64,000 nucleotides of DNA from Aliidiomarina maris (GCF_003987335.1 NZ_PIPK01000002.1:124001-188000), one strand, 5' to 3'. Shown: positions 35,620 through 46,552, counted from the stretch's first letter. Translations and numbers: made by a program. The notes: a model not told the origin generated them from the letters alone.

Positions 35620-38571
35620 TTAATCGTCACTACCTTGCCATTGTTGCTGGAAGGCTTCGATATCATCGACCACGACCGCATCATCGATGTCGATAAAGTC
35701 AGTGTCGCTAAACTTAGTCCCGCGTAACTGCACCAATACTTGCATACGGGCGTCTGAGTCTAACAACATACGATAGAATGCTTGCATGTCTTCATTAGTT
35801 AACCGCTCGACCTCTGCAATAAGTTGCTCACGGGTGTCAAAACGATAGTTTTCCCGAGCCCAGTCAGCACGTACACGTGACGCCTCCTGATTTAAGTTCT
35901 GTGGCTGCTCGCGCAAACTGACCAGCACACCTTGCTTACTTTCAGTGAAGGTTTCGTCTGACATGTCGTCTAAATGCTCAGCAAACCCTTGCTGGAAGCT
36001 TGTAAAATGATCTTTCAATTCTGGCAATGACGCCACCGAACTTTGAATCAAGAAACCAATGCCCGCATAGTCGCCCGCACCCACAGGGGATACACCAACG
36101 GCGTAGCCTAGTTGTTTCTCGGTGCGCAGTTCATTAAAGAATCGCGCATGGGCAAGTTCTGCCATCACACTGGCTTTAGCTCTGGTTGCTAAGCTATCGT
36201 CCGGTAGCACCCAAGCTTGCAACAAGGCGACATCTTCAAGCGCGACATCACGCTGGTAACTCACCGTCGTAGCGCTTCGCGGGGTGATCACTTGACTGCG
36301 GTCATATTGAATTGACGGGTCAAGCTCAACTTGATCACGAATCACTGCCACCAAGCTTTGTAAGCTCTCTTCGTCATAATTACCCACTGCCAATGCACGA
36401 ATTGTCACGCCATTAAATAGGCCATCGCGCGCCGCTAACACGTCATCTAACGTGACGGCAGCCAAAGCTTGCAGGCGCGCTTCAGGGTTAGCACCCGGCA
36501 ATTGGATAAAGCTATTGTAGCGTGGACCTAATTGCTGCACTGGGAATTGCAACGCTTGGTTTTCAATTTGACGACGTAAGCGGTCTTTGACCTGCTCTAA
36601 ACGACTCGCGCTCGGCTCGTAATTTGCGAAGCTGCTCAGGACACGTTCAGCCAGCAAAGTTTGCTTGTCATTAAAGCCCGATAGGTTTAACGCTAACCCT
36701 TGGCCTGCCGACAAATCATAGTTAACCCCAGCAATAGAGGCTTCGCGCGCTAACGCTTGCTCAGCTAAGTTAAATGCACTAACCGCGACTTGAGCCGCCA
36801 TGCGTTGGTTTAAATCCTGCTCCGAGGTATCTTGGAATAGCTGCACACTGACATTCGCACGCGGCTCCTGGAAACGCTCGCTACGCTGCAACCAGACGCT
36901 CACTCCTGCCGTGTTGATTACCTGCTGTGCCTGGGTGCTGTCGCCTAACGGCTTGACGCTCATATCTTCAGGCAACAAGGTGTTCACCGACGGTAAGCTA
37001 ACTTCAATGTCTTGTGCTTGGGCGCGCCAGCTATCGATAATCTCAGGGTTCAACGCCTCGACACGGTATTCGCCATCAAAATAATGCAAGCGCTGGTCAA
37101 CCTCGACGTCTGGGGCAATAAACCAAACTCGCGCATTGTCAGGGCTCAACTGGGTCAATACTTCGTTAATCGCCTGTGGGTTGTAGCTGTCTAAGCGATA
37201 GCTGTAGTCGACGATATGTTGAAGGGGGTAGTGCTGCATAGCAGCGGCCAATTGCGTGGCGTAATTAAATGCATTGGTACGCTGCAAAAATTGGAAACGG
37301 TTGTTCAGCACCGTGCGCACTTCGTCGAAGTAGGCTTCATCGACGCCTTCGACACGTAGCTTATCAATGTAGTTAAACAGCATGCCGGCGATCACTTCAC
37401 GGTTTTCAAGGCCGGTGTCGGTCAACTCTGCCTGAATGATAAAGCGTCCAGCATTGCCATAGGCATTTGGCTGCGCGTAAGCACCCAAATTATCGGCCCA
37501 GCCCTGCTCCCGTAAGAATGCGCCCGGGGTGCCCGGCATCTCCGAATTAATCATATACGCCACCAGTTCATTCGGCTGGTAGGCGAATTGGTCGATATTG
37601 TTATCAATCGTGAAATCGATTTGTAATACTCGCATTTCCATTTGCGGGCGGTAGAAAATTTGACGACTGCGTTCGGCATCCGTTACCACTGGTGTAGTAA
37701 TTTCCGGTGCGGGTGCGTCATGGTTCGGAATATCGGCAAAATAGGTATGTGCCATTTGCTCAAGTTCAGCCAACGGGTAGTTACCGATAATACTTGCGGT
37801 CATTAAATTGGCTGAATAGTAGCGACGATAAAAATCCAGCATTTCGTCATACAAAATACTGCCTTCTTTGTCGCCTAAGCTTTCTTTATTACCAATGCGA
37901 AAGCGAGCAATCGGGTGCTCCGGGTTTAACGTGATATTATTTAATTTGAATAAAATAAAACCATCAGATGCACGGCGCATCGACCATTCAGAATCAACGG
38001 CATTAATTTCCTTTTCTGAGTAGTCAGGATCAAAAATAGGGGCTTTGAAGAAGTCCGAAAAGCGGTCTAAGGCATCGGCTAAACGGTCGTTGTTAATCTG
38101 GAACATGTAATTGGTATGGTCATCGGCCGTATAAGCATTATGCATACCGCCATGACGCGACATGAATTCACCATACTCGTCTGGATCAGGGTACTTTTCA
38201 GTACCTAAAAACAGCATATGCTCCAAATAATGCGCCAAACCCAACTGCTCATCTGGGTTTTGCATACTGCCTACATGGACATTTAATGCCGCCGCTGCTT
38301 TATCTGCGTCGGGATCGCGAACCACCACCACATCTAAGCCGTTGTCCAGGCGCACCACCGCGTATTCGCGACTGTCATTTGGACTGACATAAATCCCACT
38401 ATCGCTTGCCTGTTGCTGGCTCGAAGCCGGTGTGCTACTACCGTTAGGCGATGATGGCTCTGGCGCGGGTTGGCAACCAACCAATAGCGCCAAGCAGGCA
38501 CCTGTAATGACACTCGAAAGCAAGCTTTTTCGCATGCTGCGAGGGTTTGTGCGGAATCTAGCTGTGGTCAT
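35620..38571 (-). CDS. Pitrilysin-type zinc metalloprotease, lipoprotein (M16 family)
   Basis: This is an insulinase/pitrilysin (M16) protease of 983 residues. The N-terminus has a hydrophobic signal and the lipobox LVGC with Cys33, so it should be a lipoprotein in the cell envelope. The inverted zinc motif HYLEH lies at 114-118, and the distal Glu lies in the EKEINAVDSEW segment. Three further inactive or helper M16 domains fill the length, as in protease III (PtrA). I keep the start at 38571 because AAGGAAG lies just upstream; Met13 has no ribosome site. It is convergent with the TIGR02444 gene, 18 bp away. Confidence 0.92.
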   Translation of the reverse strand: MTTARFRTNPRSMRKSLLSSVITGACLALLVGCQPAPEPSSPNGSSTPASSQQQASDSGIYVSPNDSREYAVVRLDNGLDVVVVRDPDADKAAAALNVHVGSMQNPDEQLGLAHYLEHMLFLGTEKYPDPDEYGEFMSRHGGMHNAYTADDHTNYMFQINNDRLADALDRFSDFFKAPIFDPDYSEKEINAVDSEWSMRRASDGFILFKLNNITLNPEHPIARFRIGNKESLGDKEGSILYDEMLDFYRRYYSANLMTASIIGNYPLAELEQMAHTYFADIPNHDAPAPEITTPVVTDAERSRQIFYRPQMEMRVLQIDFTIDNNIDQFAYQPNELVAYMINSEMPGTPGAFLREQGWADNLGAYAQPNAYGNAGRFIIQAELTDTGLENREVIAGMLFNYIDKLRVEGVDEAYFDEVRTVLNNRFQFLQRTNAFNYATQLAAAMQHYPLQHIVDYSYRLDSYNPQAINEVLTQLSPDNARVWFIAPDVEVDQRLHYFDGEYRVEALNPEIIDSWRAQAQDIEVSLPSVNTLLPEDMSVKPLGDSTQAQQVINTAGVSVWLQRSERFQEPRANVSVQLFQDTSEQDLNQRMAAQVAVSAFNLAEQALAREASIAGVNYDLSAGQGLALNLSGFNDKQTLLAERVLSSFANYEPSASRLEQVKDRLRRQIENQALQFPVQQLGPRYNSFIQLPGANPEARLQALAAVTLDDVLAARDGLFNGVTIRALAVGNYDEESLQSLVAVIRDQVELDPSIQYDRSQVITPRSATTVSYQRDVALEDVALLQAWVLPDDSLATRAKASVMAELAHARFFNELRTEKQLGYAVGVSPVGAGDYAGIGFLIQSSVASLPELKDHFTSFQQGFAEHLDDMSDETFTESKQGVLVSLREQPQNLNQEASRVRADWARENYRFDTREQLIAEVERLTNEDMQAFYRMLLDSDARMQVLVQLRGTKFSDTDFIDIDDAVVVDDIEAFQQQWQGSDD

Positions 38572-38784
38572 AGTGTGTGCTTCCTTGGCATTTAGTTAAT
38601 GATATGTTGCAACTATTATGCGCAAGCCGCTGCGCTTGGGCAATCAAAGCTAAGCGGCCCGGTTCGATGTTTTGTAACTAAGTATGTCCTGGCGGCTGAC
38701 GTCACTTCGTGCGCCGTGCTAAAGTGCGCGCCTGAATGTTCGCTGCGCCTGAATCAAATCAACCATGCCCATGAGCCTTGCCGT

Positions 38785-39777
38785 ATGACTCAATTATTAA
38801 ATTTCCAGCCCCACCCATGGCTACGCAACCAACATGTGCAAACCCTATGGAGTCGTATTGCACGATACAAAGCCCGCAGCGAGCGACATTGGCAATGCCT
38901 GCCGTTGCCCGACGGCGACTTTATCGACCTAGCTTGGAACCGACCATACACCGAAGTCATAAGTGAGCCGAAACGACCGTTGTTGATTATTTTTCACGGT
39001 CTTGAAGGGTCAGTGTATTCCCCTTACGCGGATGATCTCATGGCGACCGCCCGTAGTCGCGGCTGGCACGCAGTGGTGATGCATTTTCGCGGCTGCAGTG
39101 GCCGCCCCAACCGCAGCCACCGTGCGTATCATTCAGGCGATACCGCCGACGCTTCGACTTTAGTGGCTTGGCTGCAGCGCCAAGGTTTTGAGCAACTGTA
39201 TGCGGCGGGGTTCAGTTTAGGTGGCAATATGCTGGTCAAATTGCTTGGCGAAGAACCAGACATTGGACTGCGCGCTGCCGTGAGCACCTCCGCCCCCTTG
39301 TCCCTAGGCCCAAGCTCTGCGCGCATTGACCAAGGCTTTTCACGTGTTTATCGCAACCATTTAGTGAGCTCATTGAAGCGTAAAATCATTCAAAAGCACG
39401 CGCTTGGGCAATTGCAGGGGCATTTGCATATCGACCCTGCAACGATTCGGCGCATCGTCAACTTTCGTACGTTCGATAATTTGGTCACTGCGCCATTACA
39501 CGGCTTTGACGGCGCTGATGATTACTACACACGCTGTAGTGGACTACAATTCATTCCATTGATTAGGCGACCGCTGTTGATTATTCATGCTGCAGACGAC
39601 CCCTTTACCAGCCCATGCTGTGTGCCTGAGGCGCCGATGCTACCTGCCAATGTACGCCACGAACTCAGCACCCATGGCGGGCATGTTGGCTTTGTCGCCA
39701 AGCATGAGGGCAAGTCGGGTTACTGGCTAAGTCGACGAATTTTAGATTTTTTGAGCACGGAATTAGGACTTGATTGA
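38785..39777 (+). CDS. yheT: YheT-family alpha/beta hydrolase
   Basis: This is an alpha/beta hydrolase of 330 residues. The nucleophile elbow is GFSLGGN with Ser144, the oxyanion region is FHGLEG, and the likely acid and His lie in HAADDPF and HGGHVGF. It belongs to the YheT/UPF0017 esterase group, whose substrate is not known. The ATG at 38785 gives the family opening with [13 protein letters not shown]; the open frame upstream has no family similarity. It runs into yheU, as in E. coli. Confidence 0.9.
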   Translation: MTQLLNFQPHPWLRNQHVQTLWSRIARYKARSERHWQCLPLPDGDFIDLAWNRPYTEVISEPKRPLLIIFHGLEGSVYSPYADDLMATARSRGWHAVVMHFRGCSGRPNRSHRAYHSGDTADASTLVAWLQRQGFEQLYAAGFSLGGNMLVKLLGEEPDIGLRAAVSTSAPLSLGPSSARIDQGFSRVYRNHLVSSLKRKIIQKHALGQLQGHLHIDPATIRRIVNFRTFDNLVTAPLHGFDGADDYYTRCSGLQFIPLIRRPLLIIHAADDPFTSPCCVPEAPMLPANVRHELSTHGGHVGFVAKHEGKSGYWLSRRILDFLSTELGLD

Positions 39778-39788
39778 TAGGAGTAGCG

Positions 39789-40034
39789 ATGAAAATTCCT
39801 TACCAACAGATAAACCCAGAGACTTTAACGGCGCTGATTGAACACTTTGTGCTGCAAGAAGGTACAGATTATGGCGAGCAGGAAGTCAGCTTAGCAACCA
39901 AAGTCGAGCACGTGCGCGCGCAACTCAAGCGTGGCGATGCTGTAGTTGTGTATTCAGAGCTGCACGAAAGTGTGCATATTGTGCCCAAAGACGCCGTCAG
40001 CGCCACTGAGCACAACCAGCAACCAGACGCCTAG
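39789..40034 (+). CDS. yheU: YheU-family (UPF0270) protein
   Basis: This 81-residue protein begins [13 protein letters not shown] and includes the stretch [14 protein letters not shown], the UPF0270 signature. No function is established. An AGGAG site five bases upstream fixes the start. It begins 11 bp after the yheT stop, and the pair yheT-yheU is conserved in gammaproteobacteria. Confidence 0.92.
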   Translation: MKIPYQQINPETLTALIEHFVLQEGTDYGEQEVSLATKVEHVRAQLKRGDAVVVYSELHESVHIVPKDAVSATEHNQQPDA

Positions 40035-40052
40035 CGCCTAACACTTGCTGCG

Positions 40053-40880
40053 TCAGGCCAGTAACCGTGGAAACACTGCGAGCCAATCCACGCGCGGGTC
40101 GCCTAACACCATAAAGTTTGGGTTCGCTAAGCTCGCCGTGCGGTTGTAGGTAATCGGCTCGAAATGTTCGCTGAGTAAACGTCCGCCAGCCTGCTCAACA
40201 ATGACTTGGGCAGCCCCCGTGTCCCACTCCCCAGTGGGTCCTAAACGCAAGAAACAGTCAGCACTTCCGTCTGCCACCATACATGCTTTCAACGAGCAGC
40301 TGCCGGTCATTACCGAGCGCACCGCCCGTTCGCTGGTCATCCGCGCCGCAACTTTGGCATGGTTCTGACGACGACTAATTGCGATGACCAATTCATCCTG
40401 CGCTGGGTCATGCAGTCGCCGAACTTGCATCGGCGTAGGTTCGGGGCTGTCGCTTTGGGAGTAGTCGAGGCGCTGGGCTCCAAGCCCTACTCCACCTTGA
40501 TATAAGCGCTGTTCGGTTGGCCAATAAATACCACCGAGTACGGGTTGAAAATTATCGATGAGCGCCACCGCAATGGCAAAGTCGCCACTACCTTGAATAA
40601 ATTCCTGGGTGCCATCAATTGGGTCGATTAACCAATAGCGTTGCCAATTACGACGTTCTACCCAAGGCACTAATGCCTCTTCGGACAGTACCGGGATGTC
40701 AGGGGTTAAACGCTGTAACGCGGCGAGCAGAAACTCACTCGCAGCTAAGTCGGCACTGGTAACTGGTGAATCATCCGCCTTATCGGTTACGGTGAAGTCT
40801 TGACGACGATAGTGGTCCAGCACCAGTGCGCCGGTGTCGCGTAATATACTTGCTAAAGCTTGCTGTAAAGGCTTAGCCAA
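40053..40880 (-). CDS. cysQ: 3'(2'),5'-bisphosphate nucleotidase CysQ
   Basis: CysQ hydrolyses PAP, the by-product of sulfate assimilation, to AMP. The inositol-phosphatase fold motifs DPIDGT and, near the end, WDTGAAQ supply the metal ligands. I assign a TTG start at 40880, giving 275 residues, because AGGAG lies seven bases upstream and the frame further up only mirrors nudE. The start overlaps the end of nudE by 8 bp, so the two are coupled. The nudE-cysQ pairing is common in marine gammaproteobacteria. Confidence 0.92.
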   Translation of the reverse strand: MAKPLQQALASILRDTGALVLDHYRRQDFTVTDKADDSPVTSADLAASEFLLAALQRLTPDIPVLSEEALVPWVERRNWQRYWLIDPIDGTQEFIQGSGDFAIAVALIDNFQPVLGGIYWPTEQRLYQGGVGLGAQRLDYSQSDSPEPTPMQVRRLHDPAQDELVIAISRRQNHAKVAARMTSERAVRSVMTGSCSLKACMVADGSADCFLRLGPTGEWDTGAAQVIVEQAGGRLLSEHFEPITYNRTASLANPNFMVLGDPRVDWLAVFPRLLA

Positions 40881-41490
40881 AATTCGACTCCTGCTTTGCT
40901 TCGGTATCCACCACGCCGTCTTGCGACGGCAGGCCAACACTGCCGCCCCGCAACCAACGCTCAAGTAGCAATAACGCGGTGACGGAGCGCGCTTCAGTGA
41001 AATCTGGTTGCGCCAGCAGTTGGTCAATCTCACTCACTTTCCATGGCACCACTTCAAGCGGCTCTGGCTCATCGCCTGCCAATTTTTCAGGGTAGAGGTC
41101 CTGACCAATAAACAAGGTCATATTGGCGGAAAAGAATGCAGGGGCCATGGTCACAGATTTCATCGCAGTTAAGCGCTTAGCGCCATAGCCAATCTCTTCG
41201 CGCAACTCGCGGTTTGCGGCCACTGCATGGCTTTCACCTGGGTCTACTAAGCCTTTGGGGAAGCCGAGCTGGTAATTATGCAACCCGGCAGCGTATTCAC
41301 GCACCAGCAACATGGTGTCAGCGTCAAGCATAGGCACCACCAGCACCGCACCTCGGCCACTACCTTGCACGCGCTCATAACGCCGCTCTTCGCCATTACT
41401 AAATTTCAAATCAACGCTTTCAATGCGTAGCAAACGGCTTTCGGCGACCAATTGGCGCGCGAGAATTTGTGGTACTTGCTTATCCGTCAT
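40873..41490 (-). CDS. nudE: ADP-compounds hydrolase NudE
   Basis: NudE is a Nudix hydrolase that acts on ADP-ribose, NADH and Ap3A-type compounds. The 205-residue protein has a complete Nudix box at about 80-102 (Gly80, Glu86, Arg94, Glu95, Glu98, Glu99). The N-terminal domain begins MTDKQVPQILARQLVAESRL. It overlaps cysQ by 8 bp and is divergent from yrfG, as it is close to yrfG in E. coli. Confidence 0.93.
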   Translation of the reverse strand: MTDKQVPQILARQLVAESRLLRIESVDLKFSNGEERRYERVQGSGRGAVLVVPMLDADTMLLVREYAAGLHNYQLGFPKGLVDPGESHAVAANRELREEIGYGAKRLTAMKSVTMAPAFFSANMTLFIGQDLYPEKLAGDEPEPLEVVPWKVSEIDQLLAQPDFTEARSVTALLLLERWLRGGSVGLPSQDGVVDTEAKQESNFG

Positions 41491-41591
41491 AATTCCCCGA
41501 CACTGCTTAGCTGGTAATAAGGTTACTATAAACTGCTTAGCCCAAAAGCTAAACGGCTAACCTTCAATGTATCAACAATCTAGGTTTTCCC

Positions 41592-42287
41592 ATGTCTCAA
41601 ACCACCCCTACGCCTATCCAGCTGCCATGGTCCGATATCGACACTTTACTGCTCGACATGGACGGTACGCTACTGGATTTGCACTATGATAACCAATTTT
41701 GGAACCAGCGCGTGCCTGAGTTCTATGCGGCAGCGCAACAAATTGAAGTGGCGACTGCGCACCAGTACATCCATCAGCATTTCAGTACGGTCGCAGGCAC
41801 ACTTGACTGGTACTGTTTAGACTACTGGCAGCAAACTTTGCAATTGCCGATTCGCGAACTTAAACGCCAGTTTATTGATTTAATCAAAGTGCGTGCTGAT
41901 GTGCCGGATTTTTTAGCCGAAGCCCGCCAAGCTAATAAGCGGATTATTTTAGTTACTAACGCACACCCAGACGCGTTAGCGCTTAAGAATCAATGCACTA
42001 ACCTGGCCGCTATGTGTGATGAACAATATTCAACCCATGAATTTGGTGCCTGCAAAGAAGAGCAAAGTTTGTGGCAACAACTTCAGCAACGCACGCAGTT
42101 CGACCCTGCTCGCAGCCTATTTATTGATGACGGTGAGCATATTTTAGCGGCGGCGGCGCAGTTTGGTATCGCCCACGTGCTTGGGGTTGAAAACCCAGAT
42201 AGCCAGCTACCGTCAAAAATCTTCCATCAATTTCCTAGTTTTGACAACTATGCCAGCTTACGACCTATAATAGGGGCTACGAGCTAA
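41592..42287 (+). CDS. yrfG: GMP/IMP nucleotidase YrfG (HAD superfamily)
   Basis: YrfG dephosphorylates purine 5'-nucleotides. The 231 residues contain HAD motif I DMDGT (Asp22 nucleophile, Asp24), motif II in ILVTNAH and motif IV in FIDDGEHIL. The long alpha-helical cap with LHYDNQFWNQRVPEFYA is characteristic of YrfG. It is divergent from nudE and lies 36 bp before sthA. Confidence 0.92.
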   Translation: MSQTTPTPIQLPWSDIDTLLLDMDGTLLDLHYDNQFWNQRVPEFYAAAQQIEVATAHQYIHQHFSTVAGTLDWYCLDYWQQTLQLPIRELKRQFIDLIKVRADVPDFLAEARQANKRIILVTNAHPDALALKNQCTNLAAMCDEQYSTHEFGACKEEQSLWQQLQQRTQFDPARSLFIDDGEHILAAAAQFGIAHVLGVENPDSQLPSKIFHQFPSFDNYASLRPIIGATS

Positions 42288-42323
42288 TATTCGATTCAGC
42301 TACAGTTTTAAACAGGGTCATGC

Positions 42324-43730
42324 ATGGCAAAGAAAACGTTTGATTACGACGCGATAGTTATCGGTTCAGGTCCAGCAGGTGAAGGCGCCGCCATGAAGCT
42401 GGCAAAAAGCAAGCAGCGCGTCGCTATGATAGAGCGCCATTCAAGTATCGGCGGCGGGTGTACGCATTGGGGCACCATTCCATCTAAAGCGCTACGCCAC
42501 TCGGTTAGCCGTTTAATTGAGTTCAATGCAAACCCCCTGTTTTCGCGTCATGACACCCCACTGCATTTAAAATTCAGTGACATTCTTGATCACGCACAAT
42601 CCGTCATCCGTCGCCAAATCAAGCTGCGAGGCAGCTTTTATGAGCGCAATGGGGTGCCAGTGATTCATGGAGCTGCGTCGTTTGTGGATGGCAACACCCT
42701 GCAAATTGAAAAAGCTGACGGGTCAGTTGATTTCATTACCGCGCGCCAATTTGTGATTGCCACAGGCTCGCGCCCTTATCGCCCTGCCAATATCGATTTC
42801 AGTCACCCGCGTGTGTACGATTCCGATACCGTATTGGCGTTAAAGCACGACCCGCGCAGCATTATTATCGTCGGCGCAGGCGTGATTGGCTGTGAATATG
42901 CCAGTATATTTCGTGGCTTGGGTGTGAAAGTTGACTTACTCAACATGCGCGACCGCCTGCTGTCATTCCTCGACACTGAAATTTCTGACGCCTTGAGCTA
43001 TCACTTACGCAACAGCGGCGTGGTGATTCGCCATGGCGAAGAGTTCGCCAGTGTGGAAGGTACGGACGACAAGGTCATTCTAACCACAGAATCAGGCAAA
43101 ATTGTGCAAGCAGACTGTCTGCTATTTGCCAATGGTCGGTCCGGCAATATCGAGTCGCTGAGTGTTGAGAAAGTTGGCCTGAAGCCGAACCAACGCGGCC
43201 AGTTAGAGGTTGACGACAACTATCGTACCAGCGTCGACAATGTCTATGCAGTCGGCGATATTATCGGTTACCCGTCCCTTGCCAGTGCAGCCTATGACCA
43301 AGGTCGCTTCGCTGCCACCGCAATGCTTGAAGGTAAGTGCGAGCAAAAACTCATTGCGGATATTCCAACGGGTATTTATACCATTCCGGAAATTAGTTCG
43401 GTGGGTGCGACTGAAGAAGAGCTAACCGCGAAGAAAGTGCCTTATGAAGTTGGTCGCGCTCAATTCAAGCATTTAGCCCGTGCACAAATTGCGGATACCC
43501 AAGTTGGCTGTCTGAAATTGCTGTTTCACCGTGAAACCCGCGAGATTCTTGGCATTCACTGTTTCGGCGAGCGTGCAGCAGAAATTATTCACATCGGCCA
43601 AGCCATTATGGAGCAAAAGGGAGAAGGTAATACCTTAGATTACTTTATCGATACCACCTTTAACTACCCGACCATGGCCGAGGCTTACCGGGTGGCAGCC
43701 CTCAATGGTATTAACCGTGTGATGGGCTGA
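42324..43730 (+). CDS. sthA: Soluble pyridine nucleotide transhydrogenase
   Basis: SthA moves hydride between NADPH and NAD+ and so balances the two pools. The 468 residues contain the FAD motif GSGPAGEG (14-21), the second dinucleotide fold near [15 protein letters not shown], and the C-terminal dimerisation domain. In the redox-active position Cys46 is kept but the second cysteine is Thr51 (CTHWGT), as is normal for SthA. It therefore lacks the disulfide of dihydrolipoamide dehydrogenase. It ends one base before envZ on the other strand. Confidence 0.97.
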   Translation: MAKKTFDYDAIVIGSGPAGEGAAMKLAKSKQRVAMIERHSSIGGGCTHWGTIPSKALRHSVSRLIEFNANPLFSRHDTPLHLKFSDILDHAQSVIRRQIKLRGSFYERNGVPVIHGAASFVDGNTLQIEKADGSVDFITARQFVIATGSRPYRPANIDFSHPRVYDSDTVLALKHDPRSIIIVGAGVIGCEYASIFRGLGVKVDLLNMRDRLLSFLDTEISDALSYHLRNSGVVIRHGEEFASVEGTDDKVILTTESGKIVQADCLLFANGRSGNIESLSVEKVGLKPNQRGQLEVDDNYRTSVDNVYAVGDIIGYPSLASAAYDQGRFAATAMLEGKCEQKLIADIPTGIYTIPEISSVGATEEELTAKKVPYEVGRAQFKHLARAQIADTQVGCLKLLFHRETREILGIHCFGERAAEIIHIGQAIMEQKGEGNTLDYFIDTTFNYPTMAEAYRVAALNGINRVMG

Positions 43731-43731
43731 G

Positions 43732-45093
43732 TCAGCCTACCGCGTGTTGGGTCGGTTGCCTGACTGGCAATTCGATCCGCACGCACAGCCCAGCGCCAGC
43801 TTGGTTACGTAATTGAATGTCGCCACCGTGCAATTGTACAAAACGTTTCACGATGGCTAAGCCCAAACCAGACCCTTCCCCACCGCGAGCCAAGTTGCCC
43901 TGCATAAAGGGTTCAAATACCTCATCCAATTGCGCTTCATCAATGCCTTCACCGCTATCGATTACTTCGATCCAAATGCGGGCATCTTTACGCACATTAC
44001 CATCGGCGTAGATACCCTGAGCGCCAGTACGAATTGTTATCGGTGTCGAGCCATAGTGGCGTGCGTTATCAATTAGGTTGCTTAGCACGCGCTTCATCGC
44101 TACCGCTTGCAGTTGCACCAAAGGTAAGTCACCCAAGTTAAGGTGAAATAGGTCTTCACTTGGCGCGTCCGTCACGTACTGCACACTCTCAATCACATCT
44201 TGAATCAGCACATTGAGGTCTTCTTCACTGAAATTGACATGATCACGGGCACGCACGTAATCGATAAACTGGTCGATAATCGCATTCATATCGTCAATGT
44301 CATGGACGATGCCTTCAACCAAGTAATCTTCACTCGGTGGCATCATTTCAGTCGCAAGACGAATGCGCGTTAAAGGGGTGCGTAAGTCATGGGAAATACC
44401 TGCAAGTAGCAATGCGCGATCTTGCTCAAGACGCTGAATACCCCGCGACATTTGATTAAACGCCTGGGTCACCTGCATGATTTCCGAGGCACCGCGTTCT
44501 TCCAGTTGCCCAGGGTCTTCACCAGCGGCAATCCTGCGCGCTGCCAACTGTAAAGCTTGCAGCGGACGGTTGAGCCAACGCGCAAATGCAATGCCACCCA
44601 ATACACTTAACGAACCAATTAACGCTAAGTAAAATAACAATGGCGACAACGCACGGTCATCAAATTCAGACAGCACCACACGATACCAGCTGTCTGGCTC
44701 CTGACTGCGCTGGACCCAAAAAAAGGTACTGTTATAGCTCGCCATGCGCACCTGCACGGGCTCTTGCATCACGTAACTTAATTCTGCCGCGAGGAACTCG
44801 TAGGGCTGGGCATAATCAACGCCCATTTGCTCTGCCTCTTGGGCGCTAAAGCGTTGTGCGCCACCCATCGCGTTATATTGAGCCAGCAAGGGTTGTCGCT
44901 CGGGGCCTTCCACTTGTTCTAACAGGATACGCGTTTGCAGGTTACTACCCAGCAGATGCACAATTTGCTGCACCCCGGGTTTTACCACGTACACGGCTAT
45001 CATCAAATACGACACCGCTTGGTTGATAACCAACACGAACGCAATCAATGCAATAGTACGGGCAAAAGCAGTACGCGGTGTCCAGCGCCACAT
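43732..45093 (-). CDS. envZ: Sensor histidine kinase EnvZ
   Basis: EnvZ is the osmosensor kinase and phosphatase for OmpR. The 453 residues show a first transmembrane helix (about 14-36), a periplasmic domain, a second helix (about 151-172) and a HAMP linker. The H-box [12 protein letters not shown] has His235, and the N, G1 and G2 boxes follow ([26 protein letters not shown]). Its ATG overlaps the ompR stop by one base (TAATG), so synthesis is coupled to OmpR. Confidence 0.95.
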   Translation of the reverse strand: MWRWTPRTAFARTIALIAFVLVINQAVSYLMIAVYVVKPGVQQIVHLLGSNLQTRILLEQVEGPERQPLLAQYNAMGGAQRFSAQEAEQMGVDYAQPYEFLAAELSYVMQEPVQVRMASYNSTFFWVQRSQEPDSWYRVVLSEFDDRALSPLLFYLALIGSLSVLGGIAFARWLNRPLQALQLAARRIAAGEDPGQLEERGASEIMQVTQAFNQMSRGIQRLEQDRALLLAGISHDLRTPLTRIRLATEMMPPSEDYLVEGIVHDIDDMNAIIDQFIDYVRARDHVNFSEEDLNVLIQDVIESVQYVTDAPSEDLFHLNLGDLPLVQLQAVAMKRVLSNLIDNARHYGSTPITIRTGAQGIYADGNVRKDARIWIEVIDSGEGIDEAQLDEVFEPFMQGNLARGGEGSGLGLAIVKRFVQLHGGDIQLRNQAGAGLCVRIELPVRQPTQHAVG

Positions 45094-45833
45094 TAGGCTT
45101 TTTGACCGTCAGGCACAAACACGTAGCCCAAGCCCCAAACCGTTTGGATATAACGTGGCTTGGTGGCATCGGCTTCTATCATGCGGCGTAAGCGTGACAC
45201 CTGTACATCGATGCTACGCTCCAGCGCACTGTAGTCGCGCCCACGTGCTAAATGCATCAGTTTATCCCGTGAAAGCGGCTCTCGGGGGTGGGTCACTAGC
45301 GCTTTTAATACCGCATATTCACCACTGGTTAGCGCAATTGGCTGCTGGTTTTGGCGCATTTCCCGGGTGGCTAAGTTAAACCAAAAATCACCAAATTCGA
45401 CGATCATCTCTTCGTCACTTGGTGCCCCTGGCAATTCACGCTTTTGGCGGCGTAACACTGCGTTAATCCGTGCTAGCAGCTCACGTGGGTTAAATGGCTT
45501 GGCAAGGTAGTCATCAGCACCTTGCTCTAAACCCATGATGCGATCAACTTCGTCGCCTTTGGCGGTGAGCATAATAATTGGTAGTGCGCTGCCTTTTTCA
45601 CGCAAACGCCGACATATCGACATGCCATCTTCATGGGGCAACATTAAATCCAGCACCATGAGAGAAAAGCTTTCGCGCTCCAGCAAGCGGTCCATTTGGT
45701 GCGCGTCTGCCACTGCGCGCACAGCGAAGCCTTGTTCCAGCAAATAACGCTCAAGCAATGCGCGCAAACGCATATCATCATCTACCACTAGAATTTTCTG
45801 GCTTTCGCCTGCGTGTTCCTGCGCCGTTACCAT
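45093..45833 (-). CDS. ompR: Response regulator OmpR
   Basis: OmpR controls porin and other envelope genes in response to EnvZ. The 246-residue protein has a receiver domain with the acidic cluster VVDDD and the phosphorylation site Asp62 in VLDLMLP. It ends in a winged-helix DNA-binding domain with [14 protein letters not shown]. It is the first gene of the ompR-envZ pair. The pair lies next to greB and tex, as in E. coli. Confidence 0.97.
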   Translation of the reverse strand: MVTAQEHAGESQKILVVDDDMRLRALLERYLLEQGFAVRAVADAHQMDRLLERESFSLMVLDLMLPHEDGMSICRRLREKGSALPIIMLTAKGDEVDRIMGLEQGADDYLAKPFNPRELLARINAVLRRQKRELPGAPSDEEMIVEFGDFWFNLATREMRQNQQPIALTSGEYAVLKALVTHPREPLSRDKLMHLARGRDYSALERSIDVQVSRLRRMIEADATKPRYIQTVWGLGYVFVPDGQKA

Positions 45834-45953
45834 GCGGGGTCCTACCGTGATTGTGTCTATCGCTCAATATAAGAGTGCGCAGCCCGCTTTGCAAAGCCGA
45901 TGCGTCTATCTACGAGGGTTAATTTGTTACAAAAGGTGTAGCCCGAGATCGGC

Positions 45954-46430
45954 CTACTTGGGTTGATAGCGAATCGCGTTAATGTACCACGTGTGGTTGC
46001 CTTGAGGCGTGCTTACCTCGGCCTCATCATCGACACTTTTCTTTAACAACGCACGCGCCATCGGTGAGTCAATTGAAATGTAGTCATTGCGCCCGTAAAT
46101 TTCATCTGGGCCCACAATCCGAAAACTTAATGTTTTGCCGTCGTCGTCCTCGACTTCGACCCAGGCACCAAAGAACACTTTGCCGTCCTGCTGCTGATTA
46201 TAATCAACCACTTGCACTGATTCTAAGCGTTTGCGCAAGTAGCGTACGCGGCGGTCTATTTCACGCAGGCGCTTCTTATTGTACTGGTAATCGGCATTCT
46301 CGCTACGGTCGCCAAGGCTTGCGGCCCAACTCACTTTTGCCGTGGTTTCGGGACGCTCGACACGCCACAGGTGGTCGAGTTCGGCGCTTAGCTTCAGGTA
46401 GCCTTCACGCGTAATTAGGTTGGTTTTCAT
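45954..46430 (-). CDS. greB: Transcription elongation factor GreB
   Basis: GreB enters the RNA polymerase secondary channel and triggers cleavage of backtracked RNA. The 158-residue protein has the N-terminal coiled coil. The acidic tip lies in LGDRSENADY, and the basic patch NKKRLREIDRRVRYLRKRLE that marks GreB rather than GreA follows. The FKBP-like C-terminal domain is complete. It lies upstream of ompR on the same strand. Confidence 0.96.
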   Translation of the reverse strand: MKTNLITREGYLKLSAELDHLWRVERPETTAKVSWAASLGDRSENADYQYNKKRLREIDRRVRYLRKRLESVQVVDYNQQQDGKVFFGAWVEVEDDDGKTLSFRIVGPDEIYGRNDYISIDSPMARALLKKSVDDEAEVSTPQGNHTWYINAIRYQPK

Positions 46431-46496
46431 GCGTTCGTGCGGTTCATCAAGTGGCTTTCAGGGGGAACAAGGTTACTGCATCTACTCGGCGAGGTA

Positions 46497-46542
46497 AAAG
46501 TAAAAGCGGCCGCCTTGCCTTTTAAAGCAAGTAACGGCCGCC
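46497..46542 (-). terminator. Terminator after the small coiled-coil gene
   Basis: An outer 7-bp G+C stem (46506-46512 with 46535-46541) and an inner 5-bp stem (46514-46518 with 46527-46531) form a long hairpin. On the minus strand it is followed by TTTTACTTTT. It lies about 10 bp beyond the stop of the gene at 46553-46723. Confidence 0.75.
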
Positions 46543-46552
46543 GATACTGGTA

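Noticed and set aside
38599..38784. N-terminal extension of YheT by 62 residues
   Set aside because: It has low similarity, many cysteines and no ribosome site. The family opening starts at 38785.
40881..41033. Longer cysQ start inside nudE
   Set aside because: The additional residues are an out-of-frame reading of nudE and have no ribosome site. The TTG at 40880 does.
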